A stretch of 11,097 nucleotides of DNA from an uncultured Mollicutes bacterium (lineage in GTDB: Bacteria > Bacillota_I > Bacilli_A > RFN20 > CAG-826): the NCBI GenBank assembly GCA_900542595.1, contig UQOB01000041.1:1-11097 (forward strand), given 5' to 3'. The notes under the pieces are model-generated. The model had not been told where the DNA came from. It ran no database searches and saw only the letters and a list, made by a program, of their open reading frames with translations. The position numbers and the translations under genes are program-made. Shown piece by piece: positions 1-7,591 of this stretch; the first letter of the stretch is position 1, and every line of letters begins with the position of its first letter.

Positions 1-2
1 TC

Positions 3-1157
3 AGTCAACTTCAAGCCTACGACAAAGCCTATCTAACTCGTCTTGCAGATATCATTTCAAAAATCATTTTCATTGTAGCTACTGTCATCTGTATTGTTTT
101 TAATCTTGGCCTATATTTTATGACTGCCTGTTTCCTGCTACACTCGATTACAGCGGTCTTGCTAAAAATCATTTTCTCAATAAAAACAATTCCTCTATCT
201 CCTTTTATTAAAGTCGACAAACAAACTTTCAAAACTATTTTAAAAGATGTTTTAGCTTATTCGATTTGGACCTCCATTTCCACTTATGCCAGAACCTTGA
301 TGCTTTCATTCATGACAACTATTCTCGGAGTTACTTCCCCAGAAGGCGAGGGAAGTGCTCAAATAGCAATTTATTCAATCGCCTATCAAATTGAAACTTA
401 TGTTTCCTATTTTTCAACTAGCTTTGGCACTATCTTCTATCCTGAAGTCTCAAGAAGACTTTACGCCGGCGGTCAATTAACAGAAGAGAATAAAAAGAAT
501 TTTGGTGCCTTTAACCTTAAAGTTGCTCATATTCAAACAATCATTCTTTTTATCGTCTGCGCAGGCTTATTATTATGCGGTAATGAGTTCTTACAATTAT
601 GGTTAGTTGGAGATTTAAAAGCTAACCACGAAACAATTTATTTCTGTATTTTAGCCATTTGTTCCACTGCGATATTCTTATATCCGTTACAAGTTCTAGA
701 AACAGCTTTAAATACTAGTGGCTATATCAAATACCAGGCTCTTGCTAATTTGGCTGGTTCTATCGTTGCTATCGCCTTAGCGTTCTTACTTTCCTACTAT
801 TGGGGAGCGTTTGGATGCTGCGTGGCTATCGCTATCGGAACAGTTGTAAGAATCATTATGCTTAACATCTTTGGTCATATATTTATCGCCTTCAGAATTG
901 GTGAATATCATTTAAAAACTTACGCCTCATTCATTATTCCCGGAGCAATTACGATTGTATTTGGATTAATTATCTATAAGTTCTTACCGCAGGTGTCTTG
1001 GTTATATTTCATCATCAAAGTCGTCGCTATAAGTGCAGTTTACGCAATAAGTTTATCGATCTTTGGCCTCAACAAATATGAACGAGATAAAACCTTAGGC
1101 TTTTTGAAAAAGTTTGAAAGAAAGATAAAATCATTAACAGGAAAAGTGATGGAATAA
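3..1157 (+). CDS. wzx: Wzx-type polysaccharide flippase, 5'-truncated by the window edge
   Basis: Multi-pass membrane protein of the polysaccharide transporter (PST/MOP) superfamily, expected to flip undecaprenyl-linked repeat units across the membrane. The ATG at 120 is internal: the same frame stays open to the left edge, adding 39 residues (beginning SQLQAYDKAYLTRLADIISK) that join smoothly to the rest, so about 384 residues are visible and roughly 100 N-terminal residues are missing compared with a usual 470-500 residue flippase. About ten hydrophobic segments can be seen in the visible part (near residues 16-37, 40-58, 83-108, 120-140, 175-194, 210-230, 246-265, 269-290, 309-327 and 334-355), followed by a basic cytoplasmic tail. 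The family call rests on topology, overall sequence character and context rather than on a catalytic motif. The stop is 4 bp before ugd, so the two are probably co-transcribed. The substrate is inferred from the locus, not seen. Confidence 0.87.
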   Translation, partial: SQLQAYDKAYLTRLADIISKIIFIVATVICIVFNLGLYFMTACFLLHSITAVLLKIIFSIKTIPLSPFIKVDKQTFKTILKDVLAYSIWTSISTYARTLMLSFMTTILGVTSPEGEGSAQIAIYSIAYQIETYVSYFSTSFGTIFYPEVSRRLYAGGQLTEENKKNFGAFNLKVAHIQTIILFIVCAGLLLCGNEFLQLWLVGDLKANHETIYFCILAICSTAIFLYPLQVLETALNTSGYIKYQALANLAGSIVAIALAFLLSYYWGAFGCCVAIAIGTVVRIIMLNIFGHIFIAFRIGEYHLKTYASFIIPGAITIVFGLIIYKFLPQVSWLYFIIKVVAISAVYAISLSIFGLNKYERDKTLGFLKKFERKIKSLTGKVME

Positions 1158-1161
1158 TCTT

Positions 1162-2370
1162 ATGAAAATCGCAGTTGCTGGCGTTGGATATGTTGGACTA
1201 AGTTTGGCTGTTTTGTTATCACAACAAAATGAAGTCTTTGCTATCGATGTTATTAAAGAAAAAGTTGATCAAATTAATAACAAGATATCACCTATCCAAG
1301 ATAAAGAAATTGAAGAATACTTAAAAACAAAAGATTTAAATTTAACGGCAACAACCGTTCCAAATGTTGCTTATAAAGATGCCGATTTTATTATCATTGC
1401 TACTCCTACTAATTATGATAGTGAGAAGAACTTCTTTGATACCTCCCATGTTGAAGAAGTTATTGAGTTAGCATCGACCATCAATAATCACGCTACATAC
1501 GTGATTAAATCGACTATTCCGGTTGGCTATACTGAACAACTTAAAAAACAATTTCCTTCTTTAAAGATTATTTTCTCCCCAGAATTCTTAAGAGAATCCA
1601 AAGCTCTTTATGACAATCTTTACCCATCCAGAATCATCATTGGTTCATCTAAAACTGATGAAAGTTTAAAGGAACAAGGAAGAGTTTTTGCTAATCTCTT
1701 AAAGGACGCTTGTTTAAAACCTGATGTTCAGGTTTTAGAGATGGATGCAACTGAAGCTGAGGCGGTTAAATTGTTCGCTAATACCTATCTCGCTTTAAGA
1801 GTTGCTTATTTTAATGAACTGGATACCTATGCTGAAAGCAAAGGCTTGAACGCCAAAGATATCATTGATGGGGTTTGCCTAGATCCAAGAATTGGCGCCC
1901 ACTACAACAATCCCTCCTTCGGTTATGGTGGTTATTGCTTACCAAAAGATACTAAACAACTTAAAGCCAATTTTAGGAATGTCCCGGAAAATTTGATAAG
2001 CGCGATAGTTGAGGCAAATAAGACAAGAAAAGACTTCATTACTTCAGAGATTATTAAAAAATGTAAATCACTAAAGAAAGATAATAAAGATGTAGCCATC
2101 GGCATATATCGCTTAACAATGAAGAAAGATTCTAATAATTTTAGAGATTCTTCAATCCTCGATATTATTAAGAAATTAATCAAGGCCGGTTATAAATTAA
2201 ATATCTACGAGCCAAATCTTAATTCTTTAACAATTAAAGATGCGACATTGATAAATAATTTTGATGAATTTATTAAAACTTCAGATATTATCGTCGCTAA
2301 TAGAATGAATAATTTATTAAAACCTTATCAGTCAAAAGTATTTACCAGAGATATTTTTAACGAGAATTAG
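1162..2370 (+). CDS. ugd: UDP-glucose 6-dehydrogenase (HasB-like short form)
   Basis: Cytosolic NAD-dependent enzyme that oxidises UDP-glucose twice to UDP-glucuronic acid, a capsule precursor. At 402 residues it has the length of streptococcal HasB. The N-terminal Rossmann motif is GVGYVG at residues 7-12, followed by the acidic residue D29 at the end of beta-2. TPTNYD (81-86) and STIPVG (117-122) are typical of the family, as is FSPEFLRESKALYDNLYPSR (138-157). The expected catalytic residues are present: K203 and N207 in AVKLFANTYLALR, C259 in GYGGYCLPKD, and D263. The C-terminal UDP-binding domain includes YRLTMK and ends RDIF. The related UDP-ManNAc dehydrogenase is less likely given the close HasB-like pattern. 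There is no strong SD before the ATG and the gap to wzx is 4 bp, which suggests translational coupling. Its stop codon is one base from the stop of the convergent GT2 gene. Confidence 0.95.
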   Translation: MKIAVAGVGYVGLSLAVLLSQQNEVFAIDVIKEKVDQINNKISPIQDKEIEEYLKTKDLNLTATTVPNVAYKDADFIIIATPTNYDSEKNFFDTSHVEEVIELASTINNHATYVIKSTIPVGYTEQLKKQFPSLKIIFSPEFLRESKALYDNLYPSRIIIGSSKTDESLKEQGRVFANLLKDACLKPDVQVLEMDATEAEAVKLFANTYLALRVAYFNELDTYAESKGLNAKDIIDGVCLDPRIGAHYNNPSFGYGGYCLPKDTKQLKANFRNVPENLISAIVEANKTRKDFITSEIIKKCKSLKKDNKDVAIGIYRLTMKKDSNNFRDSSILDIIKKLIKAGYKLNIYEPNLNSLTIKDATLINNFDEFIKTSDIIVANRMNNLLKPYQSKVFTRDIFNEN

Positions 2371-2371
2371 G

Positions 2372-3127
2372 CTATTTAACGTTCTTATATTTTTTAACTC
2401 CATTAATTGCCCAGCAGGCTAAACAATACCATCTTTTAAAGAATGGAATCCCCACTTTTTTATAGGCTTTGAGTTGCCATTTAATGAGCTGATACTTTTT
2501 TCGACTTTTACTATTTTCATGAATTCTTAGAGTACCTAAAACTTTCTGATTTCCAACCGCGTGGGTTCCATTTTTTAATAGCTCTAAGAAGAAGACTAAA
2601 TCCTCGCATTTCGTCATATCAGTTAAAAACCTTAATGATTTATAAGGTTCAAACTTATAGAAAGTGCCGAGGGGTGCCATAGGATTTCCCTTAGGCAACA
2701 TATCGAAAGTAATGTCCTTAGGAACAATAAAATCAGTGGTTGAGTTAGGAGCTTTTCTTCGATAACTTGCCACAACTACTTTAGCATTGTTGTCTTGAAT
2801 ACACTTAAGTTGTTCTTCTAAATAATTACTATCATATTGATCGTCAGAATCAAGGAAGGCAATATATTCACCTCTAGCTAAATCTAAGCCCCTATTCCTT
2901 GCTCCCGCTGTACCGCCATTCTTTTCCAATTGGACAGCTTTAATCCGTGGATCTTTTTTGGCATATTGTTTAGCAATATCAAAGGAATCATCAGTAGAAC
3001 AATCATCAACAATGATCATTTCCCAGTTTTTATAAGTTTGCCTGAGAACACTATTAACAGCATCACCTAAAAACTTACCGTAATTATAAAGAGGGGTGAT
3101 GATGGTAACTAAAGGCTCCTTATTCAT
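2372..3127 (-). CDS. GT2 family glycosyltransferase
   Basis: Inverting GT-A-fold glycosyltransferase, 251 residues, probably adding one sugar to the lipid-linked repeat unit at the cytoplasmic face of the membrane. Near the N-terminus VTIITPLYNYG (7-17) starts the nucleotide-binding fold, followed by IIVDDCSTDD (38-47), GARNRG (75-80) and the metal/nucleotide-binding FLDSDD (91-96, DxD motif). CEDLVF further on is the usual acidic acceptor/base region of GT2 enzymes. There is no membrane-spanning segment; the basic, aromatic C-terminal tail could lie on the membrane. It is the last gene of the minus-strand operon; its start codon lies in an 8-bp overlap with the end of capF and has AGAGG six bases upstream. 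Donor and acceptor sugars cannot be read from the sequence. Confidence 0.9.
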   Translation of the reverse strand: MNKEPLVTIITPLYNYGKFLGDAVNSVLRQTYKNWEMIIVDDCSTDDSFDIAKQYAKKDPRIKAVQLEKNGGTAGARNRGLDLARGEYIAFLDSDDQYDSNYLEEQLKCIQDNNAKVVVASYRRKAPNSTTDFIVPKDITFDMLPKGNPMAPLGTFYKFEPYKSLRFLTDMTKCEDLVFFLELLKNGTHAVGNQKVLGTLRIHENSKSRKKYQLIKWQLKAYKKVGIPFFKRWYCLACWAINGVKKYKNVK

Positions 3128-4235
3128 GTTCTACCTCTATAGCGTAGGTATCAGGTCTATCAGGATCAAACACTTCACTCGCCCAAATCACAATAATTGC
3201 ATCATCCTTCCCCACATTCTTTATCGCATGGGCATAACCAACTGGAATATCGATGACTCTTAAATGATTGCCATCAACTTTATAAGTAACAATCTTATCT
3301 TCATCAATATTTCTAAAACTGATTTCACATTCCCCTTTTACCACTAAGAACTTCTCATTTTTTGTGTGGTGATAATGATCCCCTCTCGTCATTTTTGGAT
3401 GACAAGTAACTATAGAAATTTGTCCGTCTTCAAAGGACTTTATAAATTCTGTAAAACTTCCTTTATCATTAATCTTTGAGGATAAATAATACCCAAAATC
3501 ATCTTCAGGTAAATAACTTAAATAAGTCGCGTAAAGTTTCGCCTTCAATGGACTGTTATTGATGGGCGAAAATAGAGATTCTCTGTCAGCTTTAAAACTA
3601 TTAATAATCTCATAAACATCATTCAAAGAAACATCATAAGTAGGTGAAATTGAGAGGATACTATCAGATGGTTTTACATCATTTTGAATAACCTTCATAA
3701 ACTCATTCATGATGTCATCAATATATAAGAGTTTTAGCGTTGGATTATCCTTGTTTATCGTGCAAGGGATATTGCGGCTAATGTTATAGCACCAGGTCGC
3801 AATCACCGAGTTATAATATGGCCTGCACCATTTACCAAAACAGTTAGATAAACGATAAACATAAACCGGGTAATCATATTCCTTAGAAAATTTAAAAATA
3901 GCATCCTCAGCTTCTTTTTTCGTATCCCCATAAAGGGTTCCATTCCCAGCTTGAATGCTGGAAGTAAAAACTAAAGGCGGCTTCTTAGATAAGTCTTTTA
4001 AGAGGGTAAGGAGGTGCTCAGTAAAATCAAAGTTAACCTTTTGAAATTCACCACTATCAGTGGGTCTCATGACTCCAACAAAGTTAAAAATAATATCGGC
4101 TTGTTTTAAAAGAGCAGGGAGTTCTTCAATCTTATTTTCTTTGTTATAAGTCAAAACATCATAATGACGTTCTTTGAGCCAATAGGTTAGGTTTTTCCCT
4201 ATAAAACCTGTTGAACCTAAAATCAAAACTTTCAT
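3120..4235 (-). CDS. capF: CapF/WbjC bifunctional UDP-sugar 3-epimerase/4-reductase (SDR plus cupin)
   Basis: Second step of UDP-L-FucNAc synthesis. In characterised CapF/FnlB/WbjC enzymes the cupin domain epimerises C3 of the CapE product, and the NADPH-dependent SDR domain reduces the 4-keto group, giving UDP-2-acetamido-2,6-dideoxy-L-talose. Here the N-terminal SDR domain (about 1-245) has GSTGFIG (7-13), FTSS (90-93) and the YxxxK pair Y102/K106 (YGDTK). The family-typical KWCRPYYNSV is at 135-144. The cupin domain (about 255-371) has H287, H289, H290 and E294 as the first metal-binding motif, and PVGYAHAIKN (331-340) as the second, which fits PxGxxHxxxN exactly. Length (371) agrees with S. 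aureus CapF. The start overlaps the GT4 stop in an ATGA junction and is served by a strong SD inside that gene. All recognised catalytic and metal residues are intact. Confidence 0.95.
   Translation of the reverse strand: MKVLILGSTGFIGKNLTYWLKERHYDVLTYNKENKIEELPALLKQADIIFNFVGVMRPTDSGEFQKVNFDFTEHLLTLLKDLSKKPPLVFTSSIQAGNGTLYGDTKKEAEDAIFKFSKEYDYPVYVYRLSNCFGKWCRPYYNSVIATWCYNISRNIPCTINKDNPTLKLLYIDDIMNEFMKVIQNDVKPSDSILSISPTYDVSLNDVYEIINSFKADRESLFSPINNSPLKAKLYATYLSYLPEDDFGYYLSSKINDKGSFTEFIKSFEDGQISIVTCHPKMTRGDHYHHTKNEKFLVVKGECEISFRNIDEDKIVTYKVDGNHLRVIDIPVGYAHAIKNVGKDDAIIVIWASEVFDPDRPDTYAIEVEHE
3134..3138 (-). promoter_or_regulatory. Shine-Dalgarno site of the GT2 gene inside capF
   Basis: AGAGG six bases before the GT2 ATG, within the last codons of capF. 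It supports the start at 3127, just inside the 8-bp overlap with capF. Confidence 0.65.
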
Positions 4236-5440
4236 ACCTTAACTCCTTTCTCTTTTTCATAAATATCTAACAATATCTTAGCGGTTTCTTCACTCTTAAA
4301 CTGTGGATGATTATCGTAATATCCCCTATTTTCTTCGCCTATTTTTTCTAATTTTTCGTTTTTTAAATCTCGAACTTTAAGTAGAGCTTCTTTAAAAGAT
4401 GGGATAGATGAATCATTAAAGATAATGTTATGCCCAGCTTCTTTTAAGAGAGTAGAACCCGCTCCAGACATTAAGGCGAGGATGGGACGACCATACATTA
4501 AACTTTCGATCACTTTTTGAGGGATATAGTACTTCGTGCTGTCATTCGCTTCTAAGAGGTTAAGAATAACATCTGCATCCTTATAAAACGGTCTCGTATC
4601 ATTCGCAGTAACCCGTCCCACCACCTTCACAATGCCTTCTAATTTCTTCTCTTTGATGATGTTCTTTAGTTTATCGTTTAAACCCCCACCGACGATGGTT
4701 AAGGTGAAATCATCTTTATAGTCGCTTAAAGCTAAAAGTAACTTATCTAAACAGTTATGGGGATGGATAGAACCGCAATATAAGAGATTAGTCTTACCAT
4801 TAGACCTATATTGTTTCTTAATCTCACTTAATTCTGGTCTCGAGATCAGAGTGGGTTGATAGACCGTATACACCGGTTTATCTAAACCTAAGTAGTCATT
4901 AAAGTATTCTTTCCCTAGGGGGGAAGAAAAAGTAATAACATCCGTCTTTTGATAATAAGAAATAGAAATCTTTTTCAGTAACTTATAGAAGAAAGAATTC
5001 TTCTTAAAGTAACCACTAATGACAAAACTTTCCGGGAAAAGATCAACTGCGAAATGGAGATGAAATATCTTATGCTTTTTACAGAACTTATTAACCCCGC
5101 TCAAGATAAAGATTGGAGATATGACGTGTGATATAACCAGGTCATAATCAGTGGGTAAGTGTTTAAAAGCTTTCCTGCTTTGTCTCCAAGTAGAAATATA
5201 GTTTAAAACTAAAGAAACAATCCCTTTCTTCCGGATTCTTTCTTTGTACCTTATCACTTTAACCCCATTGATGGTTTCTTCTTTTTTAAAGGGATAATCA
5301 TGGTAGAACGAATAGTCCCCGTAGTTCGCTCTACCGGTTAACACTGTTACCTCGTGACCCATATTAAAGAGGGAGAACGCGACATTATTGATCGCGAACG
5401 GCTCAGGATAAAAACGGGGGGTAACAATGAGGATTTTCAT
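4232..5440 (-). CDS. GT4 family glycosyltransferase, WbuB-like (candidate L-FucNAc transferase)
   Basis: Retaining GT-B-fold glycosyltransferase, 402 residues, acting at the cytoplasmic membrane face. The N-terminal acceptor domain begins MKILIVTPRFYPEP. It has the LTGRANYGDY stretch (34-43) and VDLFPES (132-138), which correspond to the LTG-PNYP and DLWPES signatures of the WbuB-like subgroup. The C-terminal donor domain (about 210-390) has the usual YCGSIHPHN (221-229) and VVGRV (273-277) strands and ends with PQKVIESLMYGRPILAL (307-323), including the K/E pair (K309, E312) that binds the nucleotide sugar. It sits between capE and capF, and WbuB-like proteins are associated with FnlA-C in other bacteria. 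Transfer of FucNAc is therefore a reasonable inference but not shown. There is no convincing SD before the ATG, only CTAATCAAAG in the 10-bp gap after capE. The NAD(P)-independent Rossmann-like start should not be mistaken for a dehydrogenase. Confidence 0.9.
   Translation of the reverse strand: MKILIVTPRFYPEPFAINNVAFSLFNMGHEVTVLTGRANYGDYSFYHDYPFKKEETINGVKVIRYKERIRKKGIVSLVLNYISTWRQSRKAFKHLPTDYDLVISHVISPIFILSGVNKFCKKHKIFHLHFAVDLFPESFVISGYFKKNSFFYKLLKKISISYYQKTDVITFSSPLGKEYFNDYLGLDKPVYTVYQPTLISRPELSEIKKQYRSNGKTNLLYCGSIHPHNCLDKLLLALSDYKDDFTLTIVGGGLNDKLKNIIKEKKLEGIVKVVGRVTANDTRPFYKDADVILNLLEANDSTKYYIPQKVIESLMYGRPILALMSGAGSTLLKEAGHNIIFNDSSIPSFKEALLKVRDLKNEKLEKIGEENRGYYDNHPQFKSEETAKILLDIYEKEKGVKV
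4243..4249 (-). promoter_or_regulatory. Shine-Dalgarno site of capF inside the GT4 gene
   Basis: AAAGGAG lies in the last codons of the GT4 gene with a seven-base spacer to the capF ATG, which itself overlaps the GT4 TGA (ATGA). It is the clearest SD inside the operon and decides the capF start at 4235. Confidence 0.8.
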
Positions 5441-5450
5441 CTTTGATTAG

Positions 5451-6458
5451 TTATTTAAATAAATCGAGTTTTAAAAGGAGCTTCTTCATCCCTTCCACAT
5501 CTAATCTTTCGGTATTGTGAGATGTATAGGATGTGAATTCCGGTAAGTTAGCGTTCCCTTTTTCCACATACTTATCGTAGTTTAAGTCTCTATTATCAGC
5601 GGTTATTCTATAGAACCCGCCTTCATCGATAGCGCGGCCCATTTCTTCTTCCGTCACTAAGGTTTCAAAGAGTTTCTCTCCGTGCCGGGTTCCAATATAT
5701 TCCACCCCGACTTTCGCTTTCGTTAAATCGAGAACGGCTTCCGCTAAAGTTTCAATAGTGGCGGCCGGTGCTTTTTGCACAAATAAATCACCCTGCGATG
5801 CATGTTGGAACGCATAGAGAACTAAATCCACCGCATCATCTAAGGTCATCATAAATCTTGTCATCTTGGGATTAGTGATGGTAATCGGTCTATTTTCTTT
5901 AATCTGTTCTAAGAAGAGCGGAATAACGCTTCCTCTAGAAGCCATAACATTGCCGTACCTGGTTAAACAGAGAACCGTATCCCCTTCTAAGAGCTGTCGG
6001 CTTCTCGCAATGACGTTCTTTTCCATCAAAGCTTTACTCATCCCCATCGCGTTCACCGGATATGCCGCTTTATCCGTCGAAAGGAACACCGCTTTCTTAA
6101 CATGATTTTCTAAACAAGCGGTGATGACGTTATCGCTTCCTAAGATATTGGTCTTAACGGCTTCTAAAGGATAAAACTCACAGGATGGAACTTGTTTTAA
6201 GGCTGCCGCACTGAAAACATAATCAACCCCTCTAAAAGCGCCTCTAATCGAGTTATAGTCCCTGACGTCCCCGATATAGAACTTTAATTTATCGGACCGA
6301 TATTCTTTCCGCATATCGTCCTGTTTCTTTTCATCGCGGCTTACTATCCTAATCTCTTTAATCCCGGTTTTTAAAAACCGATCCACTACTGCATGACCAA
6401 AACTCCCTGTTCCCCCGGTCACTAATAAGATTTTTCCATCGAAGATTTTTTCGTTCAT
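5451..6458 (-). CDS. capE: CapE/WbjB/FnlA UDP-GlcNAc 4,6-dehydratase/5-epimerase
   Basis: First step of UDP-L-FucNAc synthesis: NAD(P)-dependent dehydration of UDP-GlcNAc with C5 inversion, giving the L-arabino 4-keto-6-deoxy intermediate. The 335-residue extended SDR protein has TGGTGSFG (14-21), GDVRD (63-67), AAALKQVP (84-91), LSTDKA (126-131) and TRYGNVMASRGSVIP (166-180). The catalytic Tyr-x-x-x-Lys position reads M138-x-x-x-K142 (MGMSK). Replacement of Tyr by Met at this place is, as I recall, also found in S. aureus CapE, so the enzyme is probably not damaged and the change separates it from PseB-type relatives that keep Tyr. The C-terminal part (TRHGEKLFETLVTEEE, 257-272) is typical of CapE/WbjB. 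The gene starts 5 bp after the capG stop with AAGGAG inside the capG tail. It is among the more GC-rich stretches of the window. Confidence 0.95.
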   Translation of the reverse strand: MNEKIFDGKILLVTGGTGSFGHAVVDRFLKTGIKEIRIVSRDEKKQDDMRKEYRSDKLKFYIGDVRDYNSIRGAFRGVDYVFSAAALKQVPSCEFYPLEAVKTNILGSDNVITACLENHVKKAVFLSTDKAAYPVNAMGMSKALMEKNVIARSRQLLEGDTVLCLTRYGNVMASRGSVIPLFLEQIKENRPITITNPKMTRFMMTLDDAVDLVLYAFQHASQGDLFVQKAPAATIETLAEAVLDLTKAKVGVEYIGTRHGEKLFETLVTEEEMGRAIDEGGFYRITADNRDLNYDKYVEKGNANLPEFTSYTSHNTERLDVEGMKKLLLKLDLFK

Positions 6459-6463
6459 TGTTG

Positions 6464-7591
6464 CTACTCCTTCTTAAGCCACACTTTCTTATTGACTATC
6501 GGTATATATTTTTCAATTATTTCGCAGACCTTTTGGCTCACATCCGTCACCTCATATTCGGGTACTTTTGGATGTTTATCCTGATGTAAGAAGAAGGCCC
6601 TCTTACAACTATCCATGATACCATTTTTACTCCGTCCACTGATGGTGATGACGTGGTTGACTACCCCTTCTTGCCGTTCGGTCGATGTTCTTACTAACAC
6701 AGATGGGACATTTAAGATGCTACTTTCTTCGGTGATGGTCCCACTATCGGAGAGGATTAAGAAGGCTTCTTTCTCGAGCTTCCCATAATCCAAGAACCCA
6801 AAGGGTTTATGAATCTTGATATAGGGTGAGAACTTAAATTTCGCATCTTCTAATCTCTTCTTACTTCTTGGGTGACAAGAGAAGATGACAGGTAACTTAT
6901 AGTAATCGGCGACATAATTTAGAGAAGTAAAGACTTCTAAAAGGTTATCCAGGTTATCAACGTTCTCTTCCCTGTGGATACTCATGACAATGTACTTATG
7001 AGGTTCTAAATGGAGTTCATCAAGAACCTTAGAATTATCGATTTCTTTTTGATGGGCTAAAAGCACTTCTTTAATGGGACTGCCAGTGATAAACAAGGTA
7101 TCTAAGGATAAACCTTCATGAATAAGGTTAAAGCAGGCCATATGGCTATACGGCATATTGATGTCACTCGTGTGATCCACAATTTTCCTATTCGTCATCT
7201 CTGGCACATTCTGATCCCAGCACCGGTTACCCGCTTCCATGTGAAAGATAGGAATCTTATGCCTTTTTGCAGATATCACGCTTAAACAACTATTCGTATC
7301 CCCAAGGACTAATACCGCATCAGGTTTAACTTCGTTCATCAATGAGTAACTTTTACTGATGATGTTCCCCATCGTTTCTCCAAGATTATTTCCCACCACA
7401 TTTAAGAAATAATCGGGTTTTCTTAAAGATAAATCCTTAAAGAAAATCTCATTGAGTTCATAGTCATAGTTTTGACCGGTATGAACAATTATTTGATCAA
7501 ACTTCTTATCGATGGCCTTGATGGTTTCGCTAAGTCTGATGATTTCAGGACGCGTCCCCATGATGGTCATAATCTTATATTTTCTAGGCAT
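6464..7591 (-). CDS. capG: CapG/WbjD/FnlC UDP-L-FucNAc-forming 2-epimerase
   Basis: Last step of UDP-L-FucNAc synthesis: non-phosphorylating UDP-sugar 2-epimerase converting UDP-2-acetamido-2,6-dideoxy-L-talose to UDP-L-FucNAc. The GT-B-like fold of the UDP-GlcNAc 2-epimerase (WecB) superfamily is shown by GTRPEIIRL (12-20), TGQNYD (38-43), LGDTNS (96-101), HMEAGNRC (117-124), PEMTNR (130-135), SIHREEN (204-210), CHPR (239-242) and SDSGTITEE (281-289). The acidic and His residues expected in the active site (D98, E119, E131, H206) are all present. Assignment to CapG rather than WecB/MnaA comes from the HMEAGNRC version of the motif and from capE and capF in the same operon. Length 375 is normal. 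The start overlaps the preceding unknown gene by 8 bp and has GGGAG seven bases upstream. Confidence 0.94.
   Translation of the reverse strand: MPRKYKIMTIMGTRPEIIRLSETIKAIDKKFDQIIVHTGQNYDYELNEIFFKDLSLRKPDYFLNVVGNNLGETMGNIISKSYSLMNEVKPDAVLVLGDTNSCLSVISAKRHKIPIFHMEAGNRCWDQNVPEMTNRKIVDHTSDINMPYSHMACFNLIHEGLSLDTLFITGSPIKEVLLAHQKEIDNSKVLDELHLEPHKYIVMSIHREENVDNLDNLLEVFTSLNYVADYYKLPVIFSCHPRSKKRLEDAKFKFSPYIKIHKPFGFLDYGKLEKEAFLILSDSGTITEESSILNVPSVLVRTSTERQEGVVNHVITISGRSKNGIMDSCKRAFFLHQDKHPKVPEYEVTDVSQKVCEIIEKYIPIVNKKVWLKKE
6467..6472 (-). promoter_or_regulatory. Shine-Dalgarno site of capE formed by the last codons of capG
   Basis: AAGGAG is made by the final Lys-Glu codons of capG (AAG GAG followed by TAG), eight bases before the capE ATG. 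It fixes the capE start at 6458 and couples translation of the two enzymes. Confidence 0.8.

Noticed and set aside
120..122. ATG at 120 as the flippase start
   Set aside because: The frame continues upstream to the window edge with a plausible membrane-protein sequence, so this Met is internal.
29..232. 67-codon minus-strand open frame
   Set aside because: Lies antisense inside the flippase gene, whose frame is open through the left edge; no SD and no recognisable protein.
1932..2183. 83-codon minus-strand open frame
   Set aside because: Shadow of ugd, which is clearly coding on the other strand.
2360..2396. Weak hairpin GAGAA/TTCTT followed by a T-run, as a terminator for ugd
   Set aside because: Only five pairs with one wobble and a 15-base loop; the T-run is explained by Lys codons of the GT2 gene on the other strand.
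5866..6105. 79-codon plus-strand open frame
   Set aside because: Antisense to conserved capE motifs; no family resemblance.
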